A DNA stretch of 64,000 nucleotides from Liolophura sinensis (GCF_032854445.1 NC_088298.1:20235295-20299294), one strand, 5' to 3'. Positions 10,225 through 21,586 are shown, counted from the first letter of the stretch. Notes: generated from the sequence alone by a model not told the origin. Program-made: numbers and translations.

Positions 10225-10968
10225 ATAGTTAAGATGGCAAAGCGATTTTACAGTTTGGTTTGTTTATCCGGAAACAGTATAAATGATAGAATATGCATTA
10301 AGGGAAATTTACTCAAGGTTCAGAGTGGAATATGCCTGTATAATACAATCATAAGTAACACCGATGTGTTATAAGTCTAAATGCTATTCTGATTGATTGT
10401 TGGCAGACAGAATGGTCAGGCGAGGCAATTAATAATGGAGTGTGTTCTCAAAAATCAGGATTTTATCGGCTAGAAAAATACATTAACTAGGGCTTAATCA
10501 GAAGTGAAAGAGTCTGATGAGATGTTACATCCGGATAAAACAAAGTTTGACAAAAGTTAGAAAGGCTTGTGATTGATCACTCAAACTGACTTGGAAAAAA
10601 ACAGCCCTGTGCAAAATAATTAATAAATAAATACGTGTATTTCGGAAAAAAATACACATACAATAAACAGAGCTGAATACTAAGCTGTTGCAAAAAATTT
10701 TTATGTCGTAACATAGATATAAATCGCCATCTGCATTTCTTCGTGTCACGTATTATCCGTTCTGCACATGCGTACTGATGCCCGTTGGAAACAGCTATCT
10801 GCGTCGCGTATACCATTACAAATAGCAATACAAATACAGTCAGCCTCAAATAATATTACTCATCTCTAGACCACAAATGTATCATAAAATTATGGTATCT
10901 GCCATACGGTTATATCTCAGACCAATTACATCGCGTGTAATTTGCTGCCATATGATGGCCAAGGCAGC
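10225..10968. other. Unassigned AT-rich sequence
   Basis: Minus-strand frames at 10525-10849 are AT-rich and unrecognised. No repeat assigned. Confidence 0.35.
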
Positions 10969-12776
10969 ACCTGGCTAAAACATATTCCAATCGAAAGCAG
11001 GATTCTTAAGCTTTATGAAAAGAAACATACTTTATAATTTTAATGATATTTCACTGAATAACATGTAGGACAAAATGTCAATACAGCACAAATGTCTAGT
11101 GTGAATCGAGGCAGGCATCTAGAGAATTTTATCCAATCAAACACGTTGCTATTATATTGTGCGGCTTAAGTGACGTAGCCGTGAACCATTCACTCCATAA
11201 AGTTACACATGACAACGCAGAACTACTGCACAAGACATTATTTTGGGATTGTTTATAACGATTTAGTCACGTATAGCCGAGGGGCCATTTCACAGTGTTG
11301 CTGAATTTTATGCACTGGGACATGTCTGTATCATTTACGGACCACCAAAGACGTAAAATCATTTGATTTACAAGCCGTGTAATATTCAACGACGGTATCA
11401 CAAACTATGTCAGACGGTTTAGTTGCATATCGTCTCGGCCCAAACCGCATTCATCTCTCCAGTAGACACTAGGCCTACTTAGACACGCTGTTCAAATTAT
11501 ACAAAATCCATCTTTTGTCGTCCATTTTACTGATTAGTCAGCGGTTTCTAAATAACAAATGCCAGAGTCGGTGAAAATCCCATTAGGGATGCCGATACGA
11601 AGGTTGACGGGAATGAGTAGAAGGCATCTCACTGGATAATGCTTTAATTAATTGAATCTTATGACATGTTTTTTTTCTCTAAGTTTATGAGAACTGAAGA
11701 ATTTAAATTTTGCTGGTTTAACTTTCTTGCATGCAAGGGATGATTTTTTTGTTTTGTTTTATAAAATACAGTAAAATTATCGAAGGCTGTGTTCAAGCCA
11801 GGGTGCTTTCTCTGACGTCTGCGATGACTAGGTCGATCAGCGGTGCTCTCATCTTACAAGCCACCACGACCTAACTGAAGCATAAAATTCAGCGACAGTC
11901 GAATGCCTAGGTCAGAAGACACGGTTTTAAAACCGGCGAGAAATCACCTACAGATTCTAACACCTAAAATGTGCACTTAACGGTGTATCCAAGCATGTCT
12001 TGAAATGTTATCTATCGTTGTTTGAACATGCGTAATTTGTCAAGGGTCAAAGCCTGGCATTTTCTGTGGACTCAATGTGTTAACATTCCCCCTATACCAT
12101 CCTTATACCATCGGTGTTCTTTACGACAGCTGTGTAAAGGCTTAGTTCTCCTGGGAAAATAATTTATTCAGCGTTCCGTTATTGGCGTGCATCATTCAAT
12201 TTGGATGGGGAAACGCCATTACAAATTAATCTCCCCCCCTCCCCCAAGCCTAGATCAGTCACAGTGGTGCATAGATTAATTTGTATTAGAATCTAGCATG
12301 CATGTAATACAGCAATTGTATTGTAATTTTGAAAATAATTAATAGGGGTCAAAATCCCCAGCACAACCCCTCCTGAGGCTGCGACCTGAACCAGGTTACT
12401 GCAGACTACTTAAACTGTAAATGATATAGCAGGCTTACTGTACCAACAGTTCAAGCAGTGTATCTGCAGGCTACTTAAACTGTAAATGATAGCTATTTAT
12501 CAATTGTACCCTTATGGCCGAAGTCCACAGCTTTTAACTGACATAGGCTACTCCTTTGACTATAATAAGGAAAATAACTTCGACGTTAGAGAGCTAGAGT
12601 AAACGTGACGTCGCTTCGATAATGGAGACCCCCTGAAGCTGAATCTAGACGAAGTTTAACAAAACTTTTACTAGGTTGAAAAAAATCTTTATATAAAAAA
12701 AAATTAATGCCGGTTTAAAATAGTCTTCAGTGTGCATAACCATTAGTCAGGTGCTGTCTTTCACTTTAAGCACTAA
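10969..12776 (+). repeat. Large dispersed duplication, copy 1
   Basis: Aligns in the same orientation with 61212-62552. Shared landmarks are CCTGGCTAAAACATATT, GAATCGAGGCAGGCATCT, AGCGACAGTCGAATGCCTAG and TTAAACTGTAAATGATATAG, with the end GCTGTCTTTCACTTTAA. Copy 1 is about 470 bp longer, mainly because of sequence at 11935-12390 with no match in copy 2. No coding frame. Either an old non-autonomous element or a segmental duplication. Confidence 0.8.
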
Positions 12777-12828
12777 CGTGAACAGTTAGAATAAAACCCT
12801 AAATGAGGCACACTGACAATAGGCCATA

Positions 12829-12905
12829 TTTCACCGGTGGCGTGTGACCGTTTGCCAATAATCACACTATCCGGTTTTACTGTCTATGCTGCAGTCGTGT
12901 AATGT
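12829..12905 (+). repeat. Single unit of the 14.5-kb tandem family
   Basis: CACCGGTGGCGTGTGACCGTTTGCC.. TCCGGTTTTACTGTC resembles one unit of the array at 14480-14800. Confidence 0.5.
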
Positions 12906-13177
12906 TCGTATACTGTGATGGTGCCAAGATGTTTTTATTTTGCTTGTCAGCAGTGTCGAGTGTATGTCCTTCAAGTGTTATATCACCAGGTATTTGTTAC
13001 ATCTGCCCACGTATACCTATAACATTTAGTCCAAACTGCGTCACCAGCCCGGGAATTAACTATGTCATGTTAACCCGGTGTAAACAGTAAACGCCATACA
13101 CAAACTACCCACCAGCGCGACGAATCTAGTCCATACACTGTTTTCATTACATGGTTGAAGTCGCAACCTGTTTGACT
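12906..13177. other. Unassigned sequence
   Basis: No feature recognised. Confidence 0.35.
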
Positions 13178-13566
13178 GATTTATTTATTTCATTGGTGTT
13201 TTATTTATTTATTTATTTGATTGATATTTTACGCCGTACTCAAGAATATTTTACTTATACGACGGCAGCCAGCATTATGCTGAGAGGAAATCATCCACAG
13301 GATAGACCTTCCCACGTACGGTCAGAGAGGAAGCTGGCACGAGCTGGACTTGAAGTAATACAGCAACTTCATTGGGAAGTAAGCGAGTCAGTGCTGAGGG
13401 TTTAACGTCGTACTTAACAATTTTTCAGTCATGAGACGACGAAGGAGATCTTAGAGTGCACGTAATGTGCCTCCTTGTTGTAGGACGCGACTGCATTAGT
13501 GAGAGGCTCATAGGTCATTGTGCCGCGGTGGCTTGCATGCTAAACATCCCCAGCCACGGAGGCACT
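13178..13566 (-). repeat. SINE family A split by an inserted family-B fragment
   Basis: Family-A tail and body run from 13178 to the B box near 13352. The family-A head resumes at about 13492 (TTAGTGAGAGGCTCATAGGTC ... CAGCCACGGAGGC in pieces) and ends near 13566. Between them lies a family-B 3' part (13385-13491; CAATTTTTCAGTCATGAGAC, GCCTCCTTGTTGTAGGACG). Family B therefore inserted after family A. Confidence 0.75.
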
Positions 13567-13624
13567 CGCAACCATGGCCACTATGCTCGTGCACGCATGC
13601 ATCCATTTCAAACATAGCGCTTGG

Positions 13625-13945
13625 GTGGCCTAATGGTTAGAGCGTCCTCCTCGAAGTAAGGAGACGTTTGATCAAACCCGTGTCGGGTCAGGCTAAAGAC
13701 TTCAAAAATGTCACTTGTTCCTGCTTCGCTTGGTATTGACCACTGAGAAATTAGAGCAAGTGGACAGAAGTGGTTGGCTCAGTGTCAGTACAATGTGAAC
13801 GGGTTGGGTGTCATGCCTGTTGTCTTAAGCCCCTTGGCGGCATGAACTCGCGCTGCCACAAAAAGACACGGTATATGGACACACACCTAATGATTTCTCG
13901 TCGCCATATGACTCAAAAAGTATTAAGTACGATGTAAACACTTGA
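13625..13945 (+). repeat. SINE family C, full length
   Basis: tRNA-like head (GGCCTAATGGTTAGAGCG, then TTTGATCAAACCC as B box), body GTTGGCTCAGTGTCAGTACA, and tail TTTCTCGTCGCCATATGACT. Best copy of this family. Confidence 0.8.
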
Positions 13946-14194
13946 ACTCACAAACATTTGTGTCACATTTGCCGTCTGACTACATCCGTTTTCAATATTC
14001 ATCGATATAAAGTACTTTATAAACTCAAGTGTCGTTTGCAACCATTGATTATAAGACGTTTCAAAGAAGAACAGAAGGACGTATTTCGGAAATTGTTTTT
14101 TTCTGACGTCACTTCCGATTTCATTTATTCATTTCTGGTCGTTGGTTAACGACAAACTCAAAACTATTTAACTTACATGATGCAGGTGAGTTTT
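13946..14194. other. Unassigned sequence
   Basis: No feature recognised. Confidence 0.35.
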
Positions 14195-14413
14195 ACGGAA
14201 GAAGAAATTGGAGTGCTCGGTTTAAACCACCAGCAATTGGCAAATTACTGACCAATTTCACTGACCACATGTAACGTACATGTGTGCATTTTGAAGGAAG
14301 GCGAACATTAAATGGTAGCACGGACAAATTACTTGTCCAGGGTAGGGTTTGAACCGTCACCTCGTTTCCGCTAGCTATTTAAAGCGCATAACCACAAACC
14401 AACAGACCGCTCC
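14195..14413 (-). repeat. SINE family D
   Basis: On the minus strand it begins with a tRNA-like head (GAGCGGTCTGTTGGTTTG; B box GGTTCAAACCC) and ends with the inverse of GGTTTAAACCACCAGCAATT. Related to 31890-32090 and 45870-46080. Confidence 0.6.
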
Positions 14414-14479
14414 CTCTTCCTACATCATCATATGATCTTAATGCTAACTGTTCAAAATTTTATACCTATGGTTTTGATG

Positions 14480-14800
14480 TAAAGCGATATATGTGGCCAT
14501 TCGCCAACTCTCACAGGGTCGTCGCTGCTCTGGGTTTACTCTCCATATACTGTAACAGGATTTCATCGGTTACGCGTAACCATTTGCCAACTCTCGCTCT
14601 GTCGTCGCTGTTTTTTCTTCCGTACTGTAGCAGGATTTCACAGGTTAGGTGTGAACATTGCCAACACTCACACTGTCACCTATGCTCAGGTTTTACTCTC
14701 CATTCTGAAGTCGGATTTCACCGGTTATGTGTGACCGTTTGTCAACTCTCACACTGCCATCGCTGCTCTGCTTTTACTCTCCGTACTGATGTAATATACA
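14480..14800. repeat. Tandem repeat, ~85-bp unit, about 4 copies
   Basis: Each unit runs GCCAACTCTCACACTGTCGTCGCTGC.. through TTTACTCTCCGTACTG to GATTTCACCGGTTA. The units are degenerate. The frame at 14491-14829 merely follows the repeat. Confidence 0.8.
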
Positions 14801-15124
14801 CTGCGCTGTTTTGGTGGACATATACGTGATATTTTCCACATGTTTGCAGATGGTAGTAAGTTTCAAGACCTTTAATCTCTGTAGGTAAATTTGTTTTGAT
14901 TCTGCATCGTGTACAATAAAAGAGAAATGCAGAATGCTTGGGAAAAAATGGAGGGCAACAATTTTATGGAATATAAACACTTTAAACTTACGCCTGGGCT
15001 TGACCAGTCAAATGCAAGATCGTGTGATTCGAATTTGATATTATGGAACGTATGATTAAAGCGTTAGGATCGCCTCGTCAGCCAAAGAGGTAGCCAAGGG
15101 CAGATATATTTCTAGGGTGTTCTC
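14801..15124. other. Unassigned sequence
   Basis: No feature recognised. Confidence 0.35.
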
Positions 15125-15128
15125 TTAA

Positions 15129-15694
15129 AGGAGAAGAAAACATAAAAATGATGCCAAAATCAGATGAAAGAGCGTCAAAACTTATTTACAAATATGATCT
15201 TTAATATTTTTTTTCAAGAGAGAAGGGAATTTGAAAATATTTTTGTATGGTGGGTATTTGGGACCAACTTTTGGTATTTATCGTTGTTGCATATTAACGT
15301 TCTAAACAAGGATGTGATGCTTGTCTAATAAATTTATTTGAATGTAAATTTGTTGTTTATATGTGCATTTAACCCAAATTATGATAATATTTATGAACAT
15401 TTTAAAAATATAAATATGATCTAAATTGAGGTTTAATACATTTGTTAGCTGAAAAGAACAAATTCTAGTGCAAAAATATTTATTAAAGCTGTGTTACATC
15501 CTCATTTATGACGTTATTAAACAAAGATTATAAATATCAAAAGGTGGTCCCAAATACCCACCATACAAAAATTATTTTCAAGTGTCTTTTTCTCCTTAAG
15601 GAAACAAAAACGGAAAAAGTATAGAAGACTAGATAGAATAACTTTTCTCACTCTTTCGTGAGAACTTTATGTCATTTTTATGTTTTCTCCACCT
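15129..15694. mobile_element. Palindromic MITE flanked by TTAA
   Basis: Termini AGGAGAAGAAAACATAAAAA and TTTTTATGTTTTCTCCACCT are inverted copies, each bordered outside by TTAA (15125-15128 and 15695-15698). The inner arms also pair: GTATGGTGGGTATTTGGGAC faces its exact inverse at 15550-15570, and the symmetry runs with mismatches to a centre near 15410. No coding frame. TTAA target duplication is the hallmark of piggyBac-type transposition, so this is a candidate non-autonomous member. The 20322 element shares its ends. Confidence 0.75.
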
Positions 15695-15770
15695 TTAAAA
15701 ATGGATTGTTATATACATATATAAGCTTAATAACGTTATTAAGCCCAACATTGTGGCAGTGATGGATGCC

Positions 15771-15862
15771 TAATTTTCCCCACCATAATACTGGCCACCG
15801 TCGTATAAGTGAAATATTCTTGAGTACGGCGTAAAACACCGATCAAATAAATAAATAAACGA
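15771..15862 (+). repeat. SINE family A tail
   Basis: CCCCACCATAATACTGGCCACC through GTAAAACACCGATCAAATAA.. in consensus order. Confidence 0.85.
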
Positions 15863-16299
15863 ACATCTTCTAGTCCAACATCGTGCTACAACTTGAATAC
15901 AATCATTAGGCGGTATTAGCAAAATGTATACTTAAATTTTGTAGCATTTAACTTATGGCTTGTAAAATGTCGACACATTCACATTTGCGTTTTAAAACAA
16001 TGACAAAGCGAATGTATATAAGGACCAGGCCAGGCAGTTTCTGTGAGCAGACGACCATCGGGATCAGGTCAAAATGTGAAGTGGGAAAAAATCCGGAAGA
16101 CATGATTGTTGGCAACAAAACTTATCTCAGAAGAGCATGTTTCCGAATTTTATAGACGTTCTGGATTTTAAATTTAACATTGGCTTTCGTATGTACATGT
16201 TTATAGCCTCGTTATTTTGTTTGTTAACAGCTCAAATTTGAACATCTAAATAATGTACACAATCTGGGCACAGAAAAAAACACAATTACATGTATTACT
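15863..16299. other. Unassigned sequence
   Basis: The frame at 15955-16155 is unrecognised. Nothing else seen. Confidence 0.35.
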
Positions 16300-16905
16300 T
16301 TTGTGTATAAGCCAGGATTCTGCTGATGCAGTTAAATATCACCGATGTCTCGTCCCTTTGCATTGTTTTAATGTTATTGTATATAAAATGCGATGAAAAC
16401 ACAGCATAACGAGTAATTCTGGACCAGTGACGTCTTGTAAATTGCAACACCACCGCTTTTTGTAAACCTCATTCTTCTGCTTACATCATGACGCCAAATG
16501 AGCCCATATACGGACAGTTGAAATAAAACCCTAACAGAGATAAATTGGCAAGAGGCTGTATTTTCACGGGTATATATATGTAACCATTTCCCAACTATCA
16601 CACTGTCGTCGCTATACTAAAATGATATTTTATACTGTATTGCTGAATAAACCAGGATCCTGCTGGCAATCGAACTAAGCGTCCCCGAGGCCTGGATCCA
16701 GTTTGACAAAGCGGCGTATGACATCTTTTTATCGTACAATTGTCGTACGATATTTTGTACTTCACTGGTCCTATAAGTGCGCTCATCGTATATATACGAC
16801 ATCTTTGTGAAACTGGGCCCAGGTTTATTTGCATTGTTTTAATGTGATTGTACATTAAATATAATGTTTTATATTTAAAAAGAATGACAACAAAAACAGA
16901 AGTCG
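16300..16905 (+). repeat. Dispersed repeat E, partly duplicated, with a nested MITE
   Basis: Two partial copies (16300-16450 and 16550-16905) share CCAGGATTCTGCTG/CCAGGATCCTGCTG and CATTGTTTTAATGTTATTGT with the inverted copy at 35835-36115. The second copy is interrupted by the MITE at 16691-16823. Confidence 0.65.
16691..16823. mobile_element. 133-bp MITE nested in repeat E
   Basis: The end CCTGGATCCAGTTTGACAAAG-like (16691 on) is the inverse of CTTTGTGAAACTGGGCCCAGG-like (ending 16823). The 35.9-kb copy of repeat E runs straight through this point without it, which marks a true insertion. No clear target duplication. Confidence 0.7.
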
Positions 16906-17044
16906 CCATCATCAAACTGGTTCATTGTAAGATGAGCTTATTGGATCTTTATATGGAAGAGACTTCATGACGTCATCACGAACATTTCTAGCATTTAGAA
17001 AGACAAATCTTGTAACGTGAATATGGGTTAAGATGAGTTGTTTG

Positions 17045-17205
17045 TTTATTTACGTATTTATTTACTTATTTTATTTGATTGCTGTTTAGCCCCATACTTA
17101 AGATTGTTTTGCCTATATACAAGGCTGAAGGCTGGTACCCGTTGTGTAAACCACTGAACTTCAGCAAGCTACTGACTAACTTTTCCACGTGTGGCGTTAC
17201 GAGTA
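17045..17205 (-). repeat. Degenerate SINE (family A/D type)
   Basis: TTTATTTGATTGCTGTTTAGCC tail followed by GTAAACCACTGAACTTCAGC, as in family D. Confidence 0.5.
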
Positions 17206-17939
17206 ATTCTAACAGTGTATCCATGGACATGGTTTAGAAAAAAACTACGAAAGTTTGTGAATTCATTGTCTCTCAACACTTCAGATTTAAAACCCACTTT
17301 AGAATTCAAATATTTTACGAAATGTTATTTCTGTTTAGGAACAGGTAAAACAAAGCAACAACAACATCAAAAAAACATTTATTCACAAAGTGTTCAGTTT
17401 ATATTTGACTACAATGACTGCATTACGCTTTATTTATTGAACAGAAGCATCCGGGTTGCTACCTGCAGAAACATTTCACGGATTAAATACTTAAGTATAA
17501 ACGTAAATAGTTTTCTAGTCAAAAAGCTGAGATATCACACTATGTCTGACGTCAATGTCATTTTGCAATCAGATATGCTCCAGCAAACATTTGTTGTCTT
17601 CTTTTCTACGAAATCAGTCTTGGACTAAAATAGACAACAATGCAGGAAAATACCCAAAGTTCAGTGGGGAGAAAAAAACTACAAAAAATACCTCTATTTT
17701 TGGCAACAGTTTACACATGTTCTCTTTCAAATGAAGACCATTGCTGATTTTTATTTCTTTTCTGCGGTTTTCTGAAAAGGTTATTGTCATTTATTATTTT
17801 GTGGGTATTTTAACACGGGTCTTTCGCAATGAGGACTTCCGCTACCAGGAGTTGATTGCATGGTTTGTGGTTTTATGCTCTGTGCTTTATGTTTACCATT
17901 CAGGAAAAAGCACAAGCGTTCATCTGCCCAGAGTCAAGG
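17206..17939. other. AT-rich sequence, no supported gene
   Basis: A 145-codon frame starts with GTG at 17191, is rich in Lys/Asn/Phe codons expected from AT-rich DNA, and has no known motif or splice context. Treated as non-coding. Confidence 0.4.
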
Positions 17940-18125
17940 TTTTGTAACTCTGTCTGGTGTCTTGTCTGTTGTCGTGCCTTGTGCCTTTGACATGGGGTCA
18001 CATCTGGTGTCCCAGTCCTGGTCTCTCTGGCCTAATGTCCCAGGCCTGGTGTCCCTGGTCTGGTGTCTCTGGCGTAGTGTCATGTCTGGTGTCCTCGTCT
18101 GGTGTCATGTCTGGTGTCTTTTTTA
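17940..18125. repeat. Degenerate (CTGGTGTC)n tract
   Basis: Irregular repeats of CTGGTGTC and GTCATGTCTGGTGTC. Similar strings occur on the opposite strand at 58.8-59.2 and 60.3-60.7 kb (GACACCAG). Confidence 0.7.
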
Positions 18126-18263
18126 TATCTCACCATGAGTATCTTCACCAGCTATGCGAACATTTTTTTTTCGATTCACTGGAGATTTGACTTATTTAAT
18201 ACTGCATCTTCGATCCAATTATAGACTAGTCTAAATTCGGTCATGAAATCAGCACATATCTTT

Positions 18264-18307
18264 GGTCACATGATCATTATAAATCGACGGTGTGTGATCA
18301 TGTGACC
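18264..18307. repeat. Perfect 13-bp inverted repeat
   Basis: GGTCACATGATCA (18264-18276) and TGATCATGTGACC (18295-18307) are exact inverses separated by 18 bp. Could be a protein-binding palindrome or hairpin. No adjacent gene is recognised. Confidence 0.75.
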
Positions 18308-18496
18308 TCGTCTGTCTTGCGCACCTGACTGGTATTCTGATTGGTCACAATCGCTCCTACAGTCAAACTGGTACCCCACCGGTCGAAACAAATTACATGT
18401 ATTTGAAAGGTCGAATAACCTCCCAAGGATGGCAGAATCAACCCTGAAGAAATGACTTTTGGTTTAGCATGGAGATTCTTCCGAGATATGTAAATC

Positions 18497-18545
18497 TTAG
18501 CAAAAAAAACCCCCCCAAAAACCCCCAAAAAAAAAAAAAAACCCA
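18497..18545. repeat. Poly-A/poly-C low-complexity tract
   Basis: Alternating runs of A and C. Confidence 0.9.
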
Positions 18546-18639
18546 CAACGAATCGTGCGAAAGCTCTTGGAAAAGTAAACCATAGGTGGTTTTACATCCG
18601 AAAAATCAGGACAAAATACATGTTCAGCTCCATTTCTTT

Positions 18640-18830
18640 GATGGAGGCCAATGCGGTCGTTGTGAGTTCAAGTCCAGCTCATGCTGGCTTTCTCTCCGGA
18701 TGTGCGGTCTTCAGGCACCTGCAAATGGTCGTGGGTTTCTGCCCGGTTTCCTCCCACCATAATGATGGCCGCCGTGGAATAAGTGAAATATTTTCGAGTT
18801 CGGCGTAAAATGAAATAAATAAATAAAAGG
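18640..18830 (+). repeat. SINE family A
   Basis: GATGGAGGCCAATGCGGTCG, TGAGTTCAAGTCCAGCTCAT, then a short internal deletion before CCCGGTTTCCTCCCACCATA and the AAATAAATAAATAAA tail. Confidence 0.9.
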
Positions 18831-19170
18831 TGAACAATTTTTAGTCTGATTTTAACAATGTTTACGGTATTCAAACTTCTGTTCCCTGTGCACGGATACA
18901 TGTGTATGTCAAAAAGAGCTCGGCTCTGTATAACCGCCAATATCTGTTTACGCACGGCCGACATCCTGTGCGTGTACGTTTCACATTTCCACTGGGCATT
19001 TAGAGCTGTTGAAAAGCGCAGATTACCTCATCTGTATAACAATACGCCAATTTCCCCTGCCAGTACCGTATAATAATTTTCCTTGTAGAATTTTTTGAGC
19101 CACAGTTCATTTCAACGTTTGTGTTGTATATATTCGTTATGTGCCAAGCGTATAAACTTTACATTGTATA
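18831..19170. other. Unassigned sequence
   Basis: No feature recognised. Confidence 0.35.
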
Positions 19171-19338
19171 GTTATTTATTTATTTGTTTGATTGGTCTTT
19201 AAGGCCATGCTCGCCGTACTAATATTTCACTTATACGACAGCGATCAGCATTACGTTTGGAGGGAACCCGGGCAGATCCCGGGGGAAACCCACGACCATC
19301 CGCAGTTTGCTGAAAGATCTTCCCACGTGCGACCGGGT
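19171..19338 (-). repeat. SINE family A, head missing
   Basis: ATTTATTTGTTTGATTGGTC to CTTCCCACGTGCGACCGGG, including GGGGGAAACCCACGACCATC. Confidence 0.9.
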
Positions 19339-19570
19339 TACATTGTATAACTAATATTTTAAACTGTACATTGTATAACTATACATTGCATAACTTTACA
19401 TTGTATTACTCTATATTTTATTAAACTTTACAGTGTATAACTCTACATTTTAAACTTTACAGTGTATAACTCTGTATTTTAAGCTTTACATTCCATAACT
19501 CTATATGTGAAAATTTACATTGTATATCTCTACATTTTAAACTTTACCTTACATACCTGTACAGTTTTTA
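19339..19570. repeat. ~29-bp AT-rich tandem repeat
   Basis: About seven degenerate units of ACTTTACAGTGTATAACTCT plus ACATTTTAA. Confidence 0.75.
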
Positions 19571-20317
19571 AGTACTTGCATTGTCAAGTACTTAACATTG
19601 TCTTGCAAGACGATCGATAATAAAAGAATTCGAGAGGATTTAATTAACGTGTATACACACGTGGAACAACGTGGGTAAATCATGCTGACCGTAGAAATAT
19701 AGCAACCCGAGCATGTTTAGCGACTGAAAAGAATCGATGGGGTCAAAGGTCAATCTAGTGCAAACGTTCCAACTTAGAATCTCAATCTTTGTTTGCATTG
19801 TATTCACTTAGAAAAAAAGGTTAGCGAAAAAAAAAATAAACAAATAACAAAAAACATAAAAATAACGATAACTATATTTGGAACCTGCACGAAATGTTCT
19901 TTTTGATAGTGCGAACTTAAAAGTTGCCTTTACGTCTATATCTTCGTGTAATTATAGACCTTTTTGTAAGTACCGAATATAAAAAAGTCTATTGACGTCA
20001 TTTTCAGGGAAACATGCATGAATGCCTTTGTACAGCGACTTCCCGCCGACAAAAAAAGTTTCAGTTATTTTGCAATACTATCACAGTTCTGCATTCAGAA
20101 GTATTCTATAAATAGCTGGCATTATTCAAAGCGCCGAGTAAGATCTATTGAAGATCCTCGCCAGCCTGAATGTGTGATGGCTGACCGCTAACCGCATAAC
20201 AGGAGCCTTTTATTTTCTTTGACTTACGTGAAACGTACTCAAGGTTTCAGAATGAAAAGGTAATGTCGGGCTCCATACATGCACGCCAGTTGTACTGAGT
20301 TGTTCATAAGGCCGAGC
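19571..20317. other. Unassigned sequence
   Basis: No feature recognised. A poly-A patch lies near 19825-19860. Confidence 0.35.
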
Positions 20318-20321
20318 TTAA

Positions 20322-20878
20322 AGTAGAAGAAAAATTAAATATCAAACAAATACCACTGAAAAGATTATGCATTTCCTCGCACTTGCATGCCATATAAAAA
20401 TTCTAATATGTACCTCAAGTTGATAAATTATAAATAAAGTCAGCACCAAAATCCGTTGTGGGCGACTCCATTTTGCCTAAGAACCAGACCTGAAGTCTTC
20501 TGTGTTAGGACGAGAATTGCCGTCGAAAATCGCCGAAGTGCAGTTCGTATATTTCCGGTGGAACTCTTCTCCCCAGAAGGTAGTGAACAGTACAGTTCGT
20601 TTTCCGCTTGACGATCGGAAAACCGGAATGTTGGACGTAGGTTCCGAGTTAATACGAACAAGCCGGCAGTTTTAACGACTCTCATTGGCTGAGAGGCCAC
20701 ACACCCCAGCATAATTAAAGGGTGTAAAAGATGGAGGACGCGATGGACGCAGGGATTTATGCCAGTTTTGCCGTTTTCAGGCTTTGCGTGTATAGGGAGG
20801 ATAAATCGCAAAATTATACGGCAGACACCACCAGATAGAAAAAAATGTGCTCTTTTCAGCCTATAGTTTTCTTCTCCT
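20322..20878. mobile_element. MITE flanked by TTAA, ends like the 15.1-kb element
   Basis: Begins AGTAGAAGAAAAATTAAAT and ends ATAGTTTTCTTCTCCT. These are inverted copies over ~15 bp, and both outer flanks are TTAA (20318-20321, 20879-20882). Length 557 bp against 566 bp for 15129-15694, but the interior is different and GC-richer. The minus-strand frame at 20440-20811 begins with TTG and is considered non-coding. Confidence 0.6.
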
Positions 20879-21009
20879 TTAAACAGGTGTGGAACACTAT
20901 ATGAACGTTACCGTAAAACGTTAATAATAATGAAGTCGGGGTATCTCCACATAATTACGGCTTCTTACGTGAGCCCACGTGCTACTAGGAGTCTAAAACA
21001 GTATATAAT

Positions 21010-21093
21010 GTTTGAGATCGTGGGTTTCCCTTGGCCCTAATGCTGGCCGCCATCCTTGAGTACGGCGTAAAACACCAATCAAGTAAATAAATA
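21010..21093 (+). repeat. SINE family A tail, internally deleted
   Basis: TCGTGGGTTTCCC, ATGCTGGCCGCC, then GAGTACGGCGTAAAACACCA and AAATAAATA. Confidence 0.85.
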
Positions 21094-21176
21094 CAGCGAA
21101 CGGGTTGCCAGTTCAATCATGTAATAGACACGAGTGTTTGGCGTAGAAAAATGAAAGAGTAAATAAACAAATTAAT

Positions 21177-21272
21177 ATAATATCATATCATATCATATCA
21201 TATCATATCATGTCATATCATATCATATCATATCATGTCATATCATATCATTTCATGTCATATCATGTTATA
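21177..21272. repeat. (ATATC/TCATA)n pentanucleotide microsatellite
   Basis: About 18 units of TCATA with scattered G or T variants. Confidence 0.95.
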
Positions 21273-21318
21273 TAATATATAAGATTTTCCACCTATAGAA
21301 TGGTGGTCACTTTTCTGT

Positions 21319-21586
21319 TTTTATTTATTTATTTATTTATTTGATTGGTGTTTTACGCCATACTCAAGAATATTTCATTTATACGGCGGCGGCCAGCATT
21401 ATGGTGGGTGGAAACCGGGCGCAGCCCAGGGGAAAACCACGACCATCCGCAGGTTGCTGGTAGACCTTCCCACGTACGAGGAAACCAGCATGAAATGGAC
21501 TTGAACTCACAGCGACCGCATTGGTGAGAGACTCCTGGGTCATTACGCTGCGCTAGCGCGCTAACCGACTGAGCCACGGAGGCCCC
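21319..21586 (-). repeat. SINE family A, full-length reference copy
   Basis: Read on the minus strand it starts GGGGCCTCCGTGGCTCAGTC (A-box-like), has the B-box-like GAGTTCAAGTCC (21497-21508), a conserved body with GCAACCTGCGGATGGTCGTG and CTGGCCGCCGCCGTATAAAT, and ends CACCAATCAAATAAATAAAT. It is a tRNA-derived SINE transcribed by Pol III and mobilised by an unidentified LINE. At least 20 copies in this window belong to this family, in both orientations. Confidence 0.95.

Noticed and set aside
17191-17628. 145-codon frame as a gene
   Set aside because: Starts with GTG, AT-driven composition, no motif, no splice support.
20440-20811. 123-codon minus-strand frame as a gene
   Set aside because: Starts with TTG and lies wholly inside a TTAA-flanked MITE.
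21319-21586. SINE heads as genuine tRNA genes
   Set aside because: A and B boxes are tRNA-like but acceptor and anticodon stems do not pair, and the tRNA-like part runs into a shared SINE body and AAAT tail.
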